In this document: positions 1-11,398 of the stretch, piece by piece
Numbering within the stretch: the stretch's first letter is position 1
How the letters are laid out: each line of letters starts with the position of its first letter
Assembly (NCBI GenBank): GCA_907165065.1
Contig: OU015528.1
Location: forward strand, 74,753,474-74,817,473
Length of the DNA stretch: 64,000 bases
Reading direction: 5' to 3'
From: Caprimulgus europaeus
Taxonomy: Eukaryota > Chordata > Aves > Caprimulgiformes > Caprimulgidae
The notes under the pieces: model-generated
Told to the model about the DNA's origin: nothing
The model's database searches: none
The model's input: the letters and a program-made list of their open reading frames with translations, nothing else
Translations under genes and position numbers: made by a program

Positions 1-425
1 TTTTAGTCTTTCCTTCTTTTGTGGCCTGGAGTTGCCTGCACTGGGCAGGTGGCACCGGTCCGTCGTGTCCGTATCGTAACCCTTCGGCAATGGAATCGGC
101 GTTTTGTAAATTTGGAAGATTGCATTTGTGTTTACTTACTGTGACTACTGTTCAGACTTTCTTCAGAAATCTTTTTATAGGGTTTATTAGAGAGAAGAAA
201 AAAGAAAATCATTCCATATTTAGGTAAAAATGTCTCAATCTTCTGTATATATGTTTTATTAATATGTAAATATTTAGATATTTTTAAATTACTATGTTCT
301 TAATAAAGCGAGAAGGGACTAGTTGTGAAATGGTGTATAACATTGTGTCGTGTTATCGATCTCTGGGAAACCCTCTTTGTCAGTTCAGAAAAGAAAACCT
401 ACAATAAATAACTTCAATTGCATGT
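1..425 (+). other. Probable 3' UTR end of an upstream plus-strand gene
   Basis: This stretch is A/T-rich and has no convincing reading frame. It carries AATAAA at 302-307 and again at 403-408. The second signal is followed about 15-35 bases later by a GU-rich tract (about 421-446), the arrangement expected of a real vertebrate cleavage and polyadenylation site near 420-425. The gene body lies off the left edge. In human 10p13 the neighbour on this side of SEPHS1, in the same orientation, is BEND7, so this may be the BEND7 3' UTR. That identity is inferred from synteny only, because no BEND7 coding sequence is visible. Confidence 0.5.
403..408 (+). promoter_or_regulatory. Polyadenylation signal AATAAA (upstream gene)
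   Basis: A canonical AATAAA hexamer with a GU-rich downstream element at about 421-446. A second hexamer at 302-307 may serve as a proximal alternative site. Confidence 0.5.
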
Positions 426-1090
426 GTGTTCCTGTGTTCTGTGCTGGATTCCCGCGTTTCAGAGGAATTACCTAGCAATTAGTGGACTACTTGGGGAAAC
501 ATATAGGAAAACCAGAAAAGTTACCTCCACAATACGTTTTTTTCCAGCTGGCTGAGATGGAAACCGTGCTGCCTGCCAATCACAACAACACCTATATCCA
601 ATGGCATAATAACTCTTGAGTATTAAATGCTGATGTGCTTGAAGTCTAATTTTAATTGAATTAGGTGCCTTTATAATCTGCACTTAAAAGGTTAAGCTGT
701 GCTTCTATGGAAACAACACATAGGAAGGACAAACCAATACTGATAATTGGGAGTACCTGCAAAGATAGATGCTTGGTAATTTATATCACACCCTCATCAA
801 ATGTTGTTTAGCCTTAGAAAATATTTCCTGCGAAAACATGTTCCGGGTAATCTTCCATCAGTGACAAGGAGCCAGTGAAGCGAAAGAGCAGCTTGCCACA
901 CCTTTTCTGCTTTATATAAGGAGCACTGGGGGTAAATTGCTGGGAAAAAGTCCTGTGCAAGTTTCCTTTCCGCTTCGGCGGCTGCGCGGATCAGCGGAAG
1001 CCTGGTGCACGTCTTGGCTCCGTGTGACACGGCGTGAGTCAGCCCAGTCCCTCTCACTGAGGAGTGTTGAAAGAGCAACTGAATCAGAGA
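426..1090. other. Intergenic, no gene seen
   Basis: Unique-looking sequence between the putative upstream 3' end and the first CR1. Short frames occur on both strands, but none shows a recognisable domain or a splice-supported exon. Confidence 0.5.
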
Positions 1091-1905
1091 TCACAGAAGG
1101 GTTTGGGTTGCAAGGAACCTTTAAGGTCATCCAGTTACAACCCCCTGCCATCAGCAGGGTCACCTTCCACTAGACCAGGTTGCTCAAAGCCTCATCCAGC
1201 CTGGCCTTGAACACTTCCAGGGAGGAGCAGCCACAGCTTCTCTGGGCATCTCTGGGTTCCAGTGTCTCACCATCATCAGCATAAAGAATTTCTTCGCTAT
1301 GTCCAATTTAAACCTCCCCTCTTTCAGTTTAAAAACATCGTGCCTTGTGCTATCACTACAGGCCCTGGTAAAAAGTCCCTCCCCATCTTTCTTACAGGCC
1401 CCCTTTAAATACTGAAAGGCCACAACAAGGTCTCCTTGGGGCCTTCTCCAGGCTGAACAACCCCAACTCTCTCAGCCTGTTCTCATAGAAGGGGTGCTCC
1501 AGCCCTTGCATCACTTTTGTGGCCTCCTCTGGACTCGCTCCAGTAGGTCCATGTCACCCTGTGGTGAGGACTCCAGAGCTGGACACAGTACTCCAGGTGG
1601 GGTTTCACCAGAGAGGAGCAGAGGGGCAGAATCCCCTCCCTCAACCTGCTGGCCACACTGCTGGTGATGCAGCCCAGGATACGGTTGGGTTTCTGAGGAG
1701 CAAGTGCACACTGCTGGGTCATCTCCAATTTTTCAGCCATCCATCCATCCCCAAGTCCTTTTCCTCAGGGCTGCTCTCAGAGCCTTCATCCCCAGCCTGT
1801 ATTGATACTGAGGGTTGCCCTGACCCAGTTGCAGGACTTTGTACTTGGCCTTGGACTTCAGGAGGTTGACATGAGTCCACCCCTCAGGCCTGTCAATGTC
1901 AACAG
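1091..1905 (-). mobile_element. CR1 LINE fragment, 3' part, minus strand
   Basis: The left edge reads as the reverse complement of the CR1 3' UTR ('gtttgggttgcaaggaacc', then 'gaccaggttgctcaaagcc'). Further right, the minus strand at 1483-1740 encodes a degraded piece of the CR1 ORF2 C-terminal region, with recognisable segments ILGCITSSVASRLREG and HLEYCVQLWSP. Stops and the lack of a 5' region show a dead, 5'-truncated copy. The right border is approximate. Confidence 0.88.
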
Positions 1906-2132
1906 TGACTTAATTTGCCTGAGCCCTCCACGTGCCCACGAATTGGCTTTAGATCTGAATGCAACTCACCACTCACACTAGTAGGGATCCTCCAGCTCGA
2001 CGGACTGAATCCATCCCTCACTCAACACCAGGTATTTTTCACTCACCTGCTCTGTGCTGCACGTCATCCCCAGAAGTGTAGCTCTGTTTGGCTTGGGTTT
2101 TTTACACAGGGGACAGGTTAATATGCCATTGT
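1906..2132. other. Intergenic, no gene seen
   Basis: Lies between CR1 fragments. It may be the unrecognisable continuation of the CR1 to its left. Nothing else is visible. Confidence 0.4.
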
Positions 2133-2179
2133 CATAGAACCATAGAATGGTTTGGGTTGGAAGGGACCTTACAGATCCT
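2133..2179 (-). mobile_element. Short CR1 3'-tail remnant, minus strand
   Basis: Reads 'catagaatggtttgggttgg' followed by 'aagggacctt', the reverse complement of the CR1 3' terminus. Only about 45 bases remain. Confidence 0.75.
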
Positions 2180-5100
2180 TACGTGTACTGTTAAGTGGAA
2201 CCCATCTTTAAAGTACAATTAGGAGTGAGAAATGTTGCTGTGCACTGAGATCCACAAAGCACCAAATCTCTTCTCAGCAAGTACTGCTGCAAGGCCGCAG
2301 TCTCACCTGTTGAGATGTCTTTGGGATGGAGCAAACATTGCCAGCACCCACGTGTGGGCTCCAGCCGAGCAGCAGCATCCTCACCGGGTCGTTCAGCCAG
2401 TGTGTCCCTCTGTCCCAGGTACGGGACACTGGTGATTAATACTTTGGGTGAAAAAAATCCTTCCAAAGCTTAAAAGGAAAAAGGATATCCCCCTAGTAAC
2501 ATGAAAGGAAACTGGAGCCTGGGCTTTATAAAAAATGCATTAATTGTGAGACAAGAAGAAAGTCATCTGAAGTGCCTGTGACATGTTGCTTTAGAAATGG
2601 CTGGCTGAGCCTTTCAGGGGAAACACGTGCTGTTACATCAAGGTGGTTTGGGGGTGGGTGGTCCAGATGTGGCCACCCCTCCTGGAGACAAACCTTCTCC
2701 TCCAAAAACCTACCTCTGCTGAGGTCATGATGCCTCATTGGGAAAAGCATCTCTCCTTCGCTGGGGAAGGAAGGGGGCACAGTCCCAGGAAAACCCCACG
2801 ATGCCGACAGCAGAAACCCTCCACCACTGCCTCGTCCTCCTAGAGAGACAGACATAGCCAGGGTTTTGCAAGACTTGGCAAAAATAAACCCTTTGTGCAC
2901 ATTCTACCCCAAATCTAAAGTAGCAAAATGCCTTGTAGGAGGTGCCAAGACATCCCTTCTCCCTCCACTGGCTCTCCCACTACTCAAGCAGCCCCATAGA
3001 TGGGCTGAAGCAAGTGCCTTCACCCCATCCCCACCACGCTGTCAGCACAGAGAGGCACGAGAGGGGTTAGTACAAGTAGGCCAGGTATGATTTCTCATCT
3101 GCCAAATGCTAATAAAAGTCACCGATGTGAAACCTATAATATTATGTGTATAAATAATTTAGCTTCGGTGTGTAAACACTGATTCTGGGCTTTAAAAAAC
3201 GTGAAATAATTCCATCAGCTTTCCCCCCTCCCCTCCATGCACATGTCACACCCCACTGCTAACGGGGACAGAAAATCGCTAATACTGGGGGAATTTGGAG
3301 ACCAGGGAGACACACCCCTTGTGTTTCTGCACTGGCTCCTTCCTCCACCCAGATCCTCAGAGGTAATGAGGAATCAGGATGAGCGAGGGAGCTAATTAGG
3401 AACAAAGACATAATTCTGGCTTGTAATTGCAAGCAATTGTTGACCAGAGGGGTAGTGGTAAGAGGAGAAGAGGCTGCGTTTCATGACCCGTGTTCTCCTT
3501 TTCACACCCCTCGTTTCCCTCAGGCAGCTGCAAGCACCGAGCTCACCCCACGTAGCATCCATCCAACCATTCCAGCAACTGCCTTCAGATGAGCTTGTTT
3601 CTCCAAAATTGCTCTCAGGAGGAGTCCTCACAGGGTGTCCAAACCTGCCTCAAGCTGACCTTGTGGCCCTCCAGCCCTGGAAGATCTCACTTGCAGCAAA
3701 GCAAGGAAGGTACCTGCCAAATAGCAGTAACATAGCTCAGAGAGCAAAACCACTCATCGAGAACGTGATGCAAGGGGTGAACAAGGCTCCATGGCTGGAA
3801 ATGTTGGGCCAAGGCCAAGAAGGAGCTGCTTTGGCTCACCCTTGCCCTGTGAGACCCTCTGGAGGGACCTTTGTTGAGGATTCCAAACTGGTGTGGCAGA
3901 TAGCATGCTGTTAGCTGAACCCTGAGCCTAAAAGTTGCCAGATTGGTTCATAATCTTTCCTGAAGGTCTGGGGAGGTGAATGTTTCACTCATGGTTGCTG
4001 TCACATGCAGCTCATCCCGGTGTAACTTTGCATTAAAGCTTTCACATCACCACAGTTGCCTCCAAAGCTACCACCCAGCATGGGGTGAAGACCTTCATCT
4101 ACCTCTGTCCAACAAGAGCCACCATGTATTGGAGGACCATGGTGGCCCATGGCTCCTACTGAAGCCTGGCTGTGGGGCCAGCTTGGAGTACCAACCACCA
4201 CCATCACCCCCTGTTCGTGTCCATCACCAGCATGCCCAGGAGAAATGTCATACTCATGTGCTGCCTGGACAGGGTCCTGGAAAAGACCAACCCAAGTAGC
4301 TCTTGCCATCCACTGATGCTCAGGTGGCCTCAAGAACCTTCCCTGCCCTGGGATGGTCCAGCAAACCATGATAAGGACGGCATGTGCACACTGGGAGGTG
4401 GTCATGCACTCTGGCAAGTGAAATCAGTGCAGGAAACTTCAAAAAAAGCCTCAATGGCAGCAACGCCCCCACCCCACAGCATCCCTGCTCCACTTCCACC
4501 CTGCGCCCAGCACCACCATGGAGGCAGCAGGCGAAAGTGAGTGTGGGCTGGGGGGGCACAAGGGGGACATTCACGTGTCAGGGCACTGTAAGCCTGTGCC
4601 AGCTCCCTGACAAGGCACTGTGAAGTTAGCATGGAGGGATCTGGACTGGACCCAGCGTGTGGCTACTGCTGTTACAGCAGCTTAGAGAAAGCAAAGATTA
4701 ATGTAATCATTTAATCCCGAGAGATTTCAGGATTCACTCACTGTATCTCATGTCTCCATTCACCGTGGCACGGGGGACATGTGTAAACTGCTCTGCTGTT
4801 TGCTGGACCTCCACTCCCTTCTGATTGCCCTTTCCCTGGGCTCCTGCACTTGCACATGGACCCCAAGTCTCCCCACTGCCACATCTCTGCTTCCAGCACG
4901 GCGGTGGTAGACCCTGCCCACAGCATCCAGCTCTTCAGCTGGTGACAGTGGTGATACCATCCCAACTTGGTTTTCCTGACTTTTTTTTTCTGGTGATGGC
5001 TCGGTCCCCAAAGCCCACAGACCTCCACCTCTCTGGAGCACCCATTGCCTTGCCTGAGGCTGGCAGCACCAGCTGGGTATCCACTTCCCACCTCTCCACC

Positions 5101-6448
5101 CACCCTGCCCTTACTGGGTGAGACCCAAGGGCCAGACTGAGCTGGATGCTCTGGAGGGAATAGAGTTTGCCTCAGGGTTAGAAACACCCTTTGCTTGTGT
5201 AAAATTTACCTGGACACCCAGGTGCTGACAGTCCCTAGGACACGGCAGTGGATGTGCTGCATCCCATGAAGATGGAGTTTTGTGAGCTGCTGCAAGACCT
5301 CCTCCATTTCCTGGCTCCTCTGCCCATAAGGGCATCACCTTCCTGGCTTCATCACCTGGAGAACATAAATTGTGCCAAACCCCACTGCATTAACATAGAT
5401 TTTGCATTTAACATTTATTACAGCAATGAGGTCCCACGTGGTTCCTTCACTGCCCTTCACCAAGCATGATGGATCATCTCCCATTTCTCATTTAACGTCC
5501 CTTTGAGGAAGCCTTAGACCAGCAGAGACTCCTGCCTTGGCCACAGGTCACCCATCTGCAGACTCCAGGTACCATCCCAGTGAAGTGGCATCCCTGGGGT
5601 CTCCATCCAGCCCTGTGACCAAGGCCAGGCAGAGAGGACCTCCTCCTTCCCCAGGCTGTCTCAACTCTCTCTTGGTTTTTACTTCCATCTCCTGCTCTGC
5701 AGTGATGTTCCTCCTTTCCCCACCCCTCCCCACAGCAGGAGGGGGATGCCCCTTTGGGATGGTGGGGAAAAGCCTGGGCTGAAGATACACCAGTAGATGT
5801 GATGGACTTGATGGGAGGATGATGGACACCTTCAGCTTGCCCGATCCGTGACAGCCCTGTCCTCCAGAGAAGCTGCAGGGAGGAGCAAGAGGTGCTGCCA
5901 ACCCAAGGAAGTCGTAGCCACAGACCTCATCCCAGGCTGCTGGGCTGAACAGAGGTAGATGCTTTCTCCAGAATAAAATCTCTTCTAGCTGGGGATTGCT
6001 TGTGGAGAGCTTCTGGTAACTCCATGTGTTGCTGTTCAGGTGAGAAGCCCAGGTTCATGGATAAGGTTTATGCCCTTCCTACTCTGAGCCAAACCATTGC
6101 ACTTCTTTTCACAGTAGGCAGCAAACCAAACAAGCTCAACCGAGGGAACGTGAGGGCTCAGACTGGTGAGGGATTTCACATGGAGGAAGACGTTGCCAAG
6201 GTCTCAGCCTGCAGCTTTGCTGCTCAACAGTGCTGGGTTAGCTCTGGCCCTGGGGGAAACAGCTGCCTGGGGAGGACAGAGACCTGCAGATCTGCTGTCC
6301 CATCCATTTAAGGAGCATGTACCTCTCTGCCACACACCCAGCGCTGGGCTCTGCATTACCACTAACAATGTTTCACGTGGTGGGCACATCTTTTTCACGA
6401 GCAGAAAGGCCATCAGCTTCACTAGCACAGCCAGGGCCAGGGCATGCA
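2180..6448. other. Intergenic, no gene seen
   Basis: About 4.3 kb of mostly moderately G/C-rich sequence. Overlapping open frames of 70-150 residues occur on both strands around 3,480-5,900, but they overlap each other, have low-complexity His/Pro/Ser composition and show no known domain. They are best read as chance frames in G/C-rich DNA. An A/T-rich island at about 3,100-3,210 stands out and is discussed under findings. Confidence 0.5.
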
Positions 6449-7565
6449 ATCACAGCACGGTTTGAGTGGGAAGGGACCTTGTAAAAACCATCTAGTCAAC
6501 ACCCTGCCATGAGTAGAGACATCTTGCACTAGACCAGGTTGCTCAAAGCCCCATCCAACCTGGCCTTGAACACTTCCAGTGATGGAATATCCACAGCTTC
6601 TCTGAGCAACCTGTTCCAGTGTCTCATCCCTTTTTCCTTATGTCCAGTCTAAACCTCCCCTCTTTCAGTTTAAAACCATTGTCCCACGTCCTGTCAACAG
6701 GCCCCAGTAAAAAGTCTCTCTCTGTTTTTCTTGTAAGACCTCATTATATATTGAAAGGCTCAATAAGTTGTCCCTGAAGTTTTCTCTTCTCCAGGCTGAA
6801 CAACCCCAACTCTCACAGCCTTTCTTCACAGGAGAAGTGCTCCAGACTGATCGTTTTTGTGGCCTCCTCTGGACCCACTCCAACAGGTCCATGCCTTTCC
6901 TGTGCTGAGGACTCCAGAACTGGATGCAGCTCTGCAGGTGGGGTCTCACCAGAGCAGAGAGGCAGAATCATCAACCTCAACCATGCTTCTTGTGATGCAG
7001 CCCAGGATATGGTTTGCTTTCTGGGCCACAAGTGCACATCACTGAGTCATGTCCACTTTTTCAAGCATCCATCTACCCCCAAGTCCTTCTCTATAGGGCT
7101 GCTCTCAATCCCTTCATCCCCAGTCTGCATTGATACCACTGGGCATTGCTCCAACCCAGTTGCAGGATCTTGCACTTGGCCTTGTTGAACTTCAGGAGGT
7201 TCACATGAGCCCAGTCCTTCAGCTTGCCAAGGTCCCTCTGGATAGCATCCCTTCCCTCTAGCAAATCAACTGCACTCTTCAGCTTGGTGTCACCTGCAAA
7301 CTTGCTGAAGGTGCACCAGAAACCACTATGTCAATGTTGAAGATATTAAATAGTACTTGTCCCAGTATGAATCCTTTAGGGACATCATTCGTTACTGGTT
7401 TTCACTTGGACATTGAAATGTTGACTGCAGCTCTTTGGACTTGGCAATCCAGCCAATTCATTATCCATCTAACAGCCCATCCATCCAACCTGCATTTCTC
7501 CAATTTAGAGGCAGAAGTGTTGGGAGGTGGCCATACAAAAGGCCTCACAGATGCCCTGAACCCAA
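6449..7565 (-). mobile_element. CR1 LINE fragment, about 1.1 kb, minus strand
   Basis: It starts with the reverse complement of the CR1 3' UTR ('tttgagtgggaagggacctt', then 'gaccaggttgctcaaagccc'). Going right, it continues into ORF2. The minus strand at 6665-6949 reads CIQFWSPQHRKGMDLLEWV, a typical CR1 ORF2 C-terminal segment. The part at about 7,150-7,560 corresponds to the region between the reverse transcriptase and the C-terminus. Frameshifts and stops make it non-functional. The right border is approximate. Confidence 0.88.
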
Positions 7566-8784
7566 CACGGCAGTTTGCAGGTCACATATGCTCCAACACT
7601 GTTAGAAGAGTAACCAGGTAGCAGCCTGTCCTGCCCAGTGTCTTAGCCCTGTCATGCAGTCAGAGACGCTCCTATCCACTGCAACCCCACCTATGTTGGG
7701 TCTAGAGTTGCTGTGGGGCTGAGACCTCTTCACTTGACCCCACAAATCAGGTGTTGGTAGATGCATGCGGGATGTTGGCACAGCGACACACCCAGCTGCC
7801 ACCCACCCAAGAGGTCCAGACCTAGGAAAACCCAACCTTTGCACCCAAAGCCAGGACTCAGAGGCCCCACCTCCAGGCATGCAAACTGCCTGTGCTTCAC
7901 ACTGCACATTTTACTCTGCAAAACTGGGAGGCAAGACACTGCTGGGCTGAACTTGAAGAACTCTCACATCTTCTCCATCCTCCTCCATCCCCGTCTCTGG
8001 GGGGAGGAAGATGAACCCACCCACGCCGCACACAAACTACTTCACTTTGGTAGGACACAAACCCCCGTGCAAGCGCGGAGGTTAACGCACAGGCAGCGCT
8101 GGTGCCCTCCCAGCGATGGTTTGCTGGTGAAGCCCAGATCTCTTCCTCTAGAAACAAATTGCTCTTCAACTATTGCCATCTTGTGGCGCCTGTGACCCGT
8201 TACTCGTTCCTTCTATCTGCTTCATGGTGTTGGTGAGAATCAGCAACGTACACAGGCAATTCTAAAATGAAATCTAAATGAATCAGAAATGCCTACGGAG
8301 GAGCCATTAGCATAAATCCAATCAAAGGGCTTTGTTTAACTTGTTAAAAATGACTAAATATTTAGTGAACGTGGGTGGGCGAGGTGATTCTCGCTCACAC
8401 TCGGCAAGTTTTAGAAGCAAAACTAAAGCTGCTATCTTAAAGGGCTGAACTTAAAAGCCATTTTCCACCCTGAACTCTGCCTTGTTGGTCTGTAGCTCTC
8501 TGGAATATTGTTGCCTGTTCTAGGATATTACCTCTAAAATATTATCTCTGCTTCTAATAGCGGCCAACTCACTCAATAAGGATATTTAGACTCTATGTTG
8601 GGAATATTGCAGAGGTCTCCCATCAGTGGGGAATCCCTTGGAGCAAATACTGCCCATCCCAGTCATACCAAGGAGTTTCCCAGGTGGGATGTGGGGGTGC
8701 AATGCAAGACAGCACCACCAGCCATGCAGGACCAGGCTGACCTGCCTGTGTTATGCATCACCAAGATCTTCTTGGGCATGATAA
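7566..8784. other. Intergenic with an A/T-rich island
   Basis: No gene is recognised. The part at about 8,240-8,420 changes to A/T-rich sequence with clustered transcription-factor-like words (ATTAGCATAAAT at 8306-8317, ATCAAAGG at 8321-8328). It looks like a possible conserved non-coding element. Confidence 0.4.
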
Positions 8785-9002
8785 ACTAGATATAAGGAAG
8801 AAATTTTTTTACAATGAGGGTGGTGAAACACTGGCATGGGTTGCCCACAGAGGTGGTAGAAGCCCCATCCCTGGGAACATTCAAGGTCAGGTTGGACAGG
8901 GCTGTGAGCAACCTGATCTGGTTGAAGATGTCCCTGCTCACTGCAGGGGGTTTGGTCTAGATGACCTTTAAAGGTCCCTTCCAACCCAAACCATTCTATG
9001 AG
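8785..9002 (+). mobile_element. CR1 3' fragment, plus strand
   Basis: Reads 'actagatataaggaagaaat', then 'gagggtggtgaaacactggc', ending 'cccttccaacccaaaccatt' and 'ctatg'. This is the canonical last 220 bases of a CR1 element, 5'-truncated as usual. Confidence 0.92.
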
Positions 9003-11167
9003 CAAGAACTGTTACGGTGCCGTTAGCCTTTGTCCAAACTGGTAAGACTGGCTTGGGGTTCTGGCACTACCTGCTGAGCATCAGGAGATGCACATGAGGC
9101 TGATGTTTGGTGGCAGTTTAAGTGGCACAAGGAGACCTGCCAGCAGCCCTCCACATTTCTCTGCTCCAGTCCACCCATTCCATGTCCACACCTCACCCTC
9201 TGACATTCACAGCAGCTTTTGCAGAGTCACCCAGACTAAACCAATGGAAAAAAAGGTAGGAAACCCTTTTTTTAAAGCCCAAATCTATTTTCTGCCCCAT
9301 GAGTTACACCGCAGACATATGGACAGTGATAAGAATATTAGTCATAGCCAGGTTTGGCGCTACAGCTTGGATTAAATCAAATAACAGAGTTAAAAACAAT
9401 GCTCGGACTTGGCTCTGCGGTGACTTCTGGGACTCCACAGGCATCACTCGAGCAAGTGGTGGATGGGGTTTGGGGCAACGCTTTGCATTTGGGACGAGCA
9501 GCTCCTTCCTGCTGCTTTGCTCTCTGGTGTGGAGCTGCATCGGGGTGGGTGTTAATTGCATTTCTGGAAATCAAAGCAGCCAGTGCTGGGGCTGTTTGCT
9601 GGTTTTTGCTTTGCTGCTTTCCCCAAAGTACAGCTTTGCTTTCCCATCTGCACAGGAAAGTCCTTCACCTGGAGGGATGTCTCTCCCCAGGGACCCCCAA
9701 GCTGCCCTGAGCATTTGCCATTTTCCATGGGCTTATCCCACTGCCCGAGTGTGAGGTCCTGCAAAGGTAGATGCTGCCGTGGAGAGTTTAATTCATGGGC
9801 ATAAATCCTGGGCATAAATCCTGGGAAAACACACTTGGAAGTGGCTGCAAGGGGAGAGTGGGGCAGTGAGGTGCAGGGGATGGGAAAGAAATGGAGAAGT
9901 GGGAAGATTTAACTGCATCATCATTGTTCTCCCTGTGTGTTTTGGTGTTTGTTTTCTTTTAAATGCTGGAAAAAAGCCCTTTAGGAGGATGTGGACCACG
10001 TTACACTTCCCACCACTGCTGGGTGCGCCTGCTGGGTGAAGGGCTGCATTTGGGGGTGCAGAGGCTGCAGGGAGCCCCGATACCCTCCTCCATCCACCCC
10101 CATGACCCAGTGCAGTGGGAGGTCCAGCCCCACTGGAGGAGTCTCAACCTCCTGGCAGCTCCACCAATTGTCCCCGTGAAACAGCCTCTGCGTCGCTTGC
10201 TGCCTGTAAACCAGGGGCTTTCCAGGGGTTTTTTGGGGGAGTCTCTACCTGTGGGCTTGGCTCAGCAAACCTCGCTTCCCCCCAGCTAGCTGGACTGGAT
10301 GCCAGAGCGATGATGAGGTTCCTCCTCTGCTGTGAGGCTGTTATGGCAACACGCTCACATTCAGCCCCTCAAGGAGAGCAAACCACCAAGCCATTGCTTA
10401 GAGCTTCGGGTTTGGTTTATTTTTGCTTTTCCAAAGGGAAAAATTCACCATTACACAGCGGTGATCCCTGCAGAGACAAGCAGTTGCGTCAAGCACACGT
10501 GGCCTCTTCCAGGGCACCTCTCCTGCAGCCCTGAGAGCGAGTTGCTGATGTTACACCTATTTCCCACCAGAGAAATCAGGTGTATAAACCGTTTTTCTCC
10601 ATTTGATCAAGTTTTGGGTGCCCAGTTGGCACAATCCCAGGGTGGGATTCAGCTCTGCTTTGGCAGCTGACAATTCAGGTATTTAATGGATCCTAATTAG
10701 ATTGCTTATCTACCTGGATGCTGCTGGGGCAGAAGAAGGAGCAGAGATGGACCTGGAGGCTGCACGTCACTCTACAGAGAGGAAAGAGAAGCTGGGGGCA
10801 GGAGAACCCACCACCACCACCACTCTGGTTTCCAGCAGGCAAAGCAGGCAGGGTTGATAACATCTTTTTGCTCCTTGCAACAGCTACTGCCTGCCCTGGG
10901 AGCTGCTGGCTTCTTTGCTTGCACATCCAACCGGCCTCAGTTCAGCATCAACAAGTGCCTGGCACCTCAAAAACCAAAGCACCCAAAGCAAGACAGCTTG
11001 CTCAGGCCAAGCTGAGGCTGTTCAGCCTGTCAGGGGCAGAGGAGAGGAGTGTGTCCCACCTCCATCTTGATGGCACCTGGGCAAACTCCTCTGGATGGAT
11101 CCCCAAGCCCCTCTGCATCAGTCCTGCTGGGAGGTCTAAGTGGACTTGTAAGCTGAAAGAGAAGATA
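9003..11167. other. Intergenic, no gene seen
   Basis: Unique-looking sequence with overlapping short frames on both strands and no recognisable domain. A perfect tandem duplication of 'gggcataaatcct' sits at about 9,797-9,824. Nothing else is supported. Confidence 0.45.
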
Positions 11168-11398
11168 TAGGTTAAACATAAGGAAGAAGTTTTTTATGAT
11201 GAGGGTGGTGAGACATAGGAACAGGCTGTCCAGAGAAGCTCTGAATGTCCCATCATTCAAAGTGTTCAAGGGTAGGTTGGATGGGGCTTTGAACAACCTA
11301 ACCTAGTGCAAGATGTCCCTGCCCATGGCAGAGGGTTGAACTACGTGACCTTTAAAGGTCCCTTCCAACTCAAACCAGTCTGTGATTCTATGATTATA
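11168..11398 (+). mobile_element. CR1 3' fragment, plus strand
   Basis: Contains 'ggttaaacataaggaagaag', 'gagggtggtgagacatagga' and the terminal 'cccttccaactcaaaccagt' followed by 'tgattctatgatta'. A 5'-truncated CR1 end. Confidence 0.9.

Noticed and set aside
4001..4632. Several overlapping 75-140 residue frames on both strands
   Set aside because: Mutually overlapping, low complexity, no domain and no splice context.
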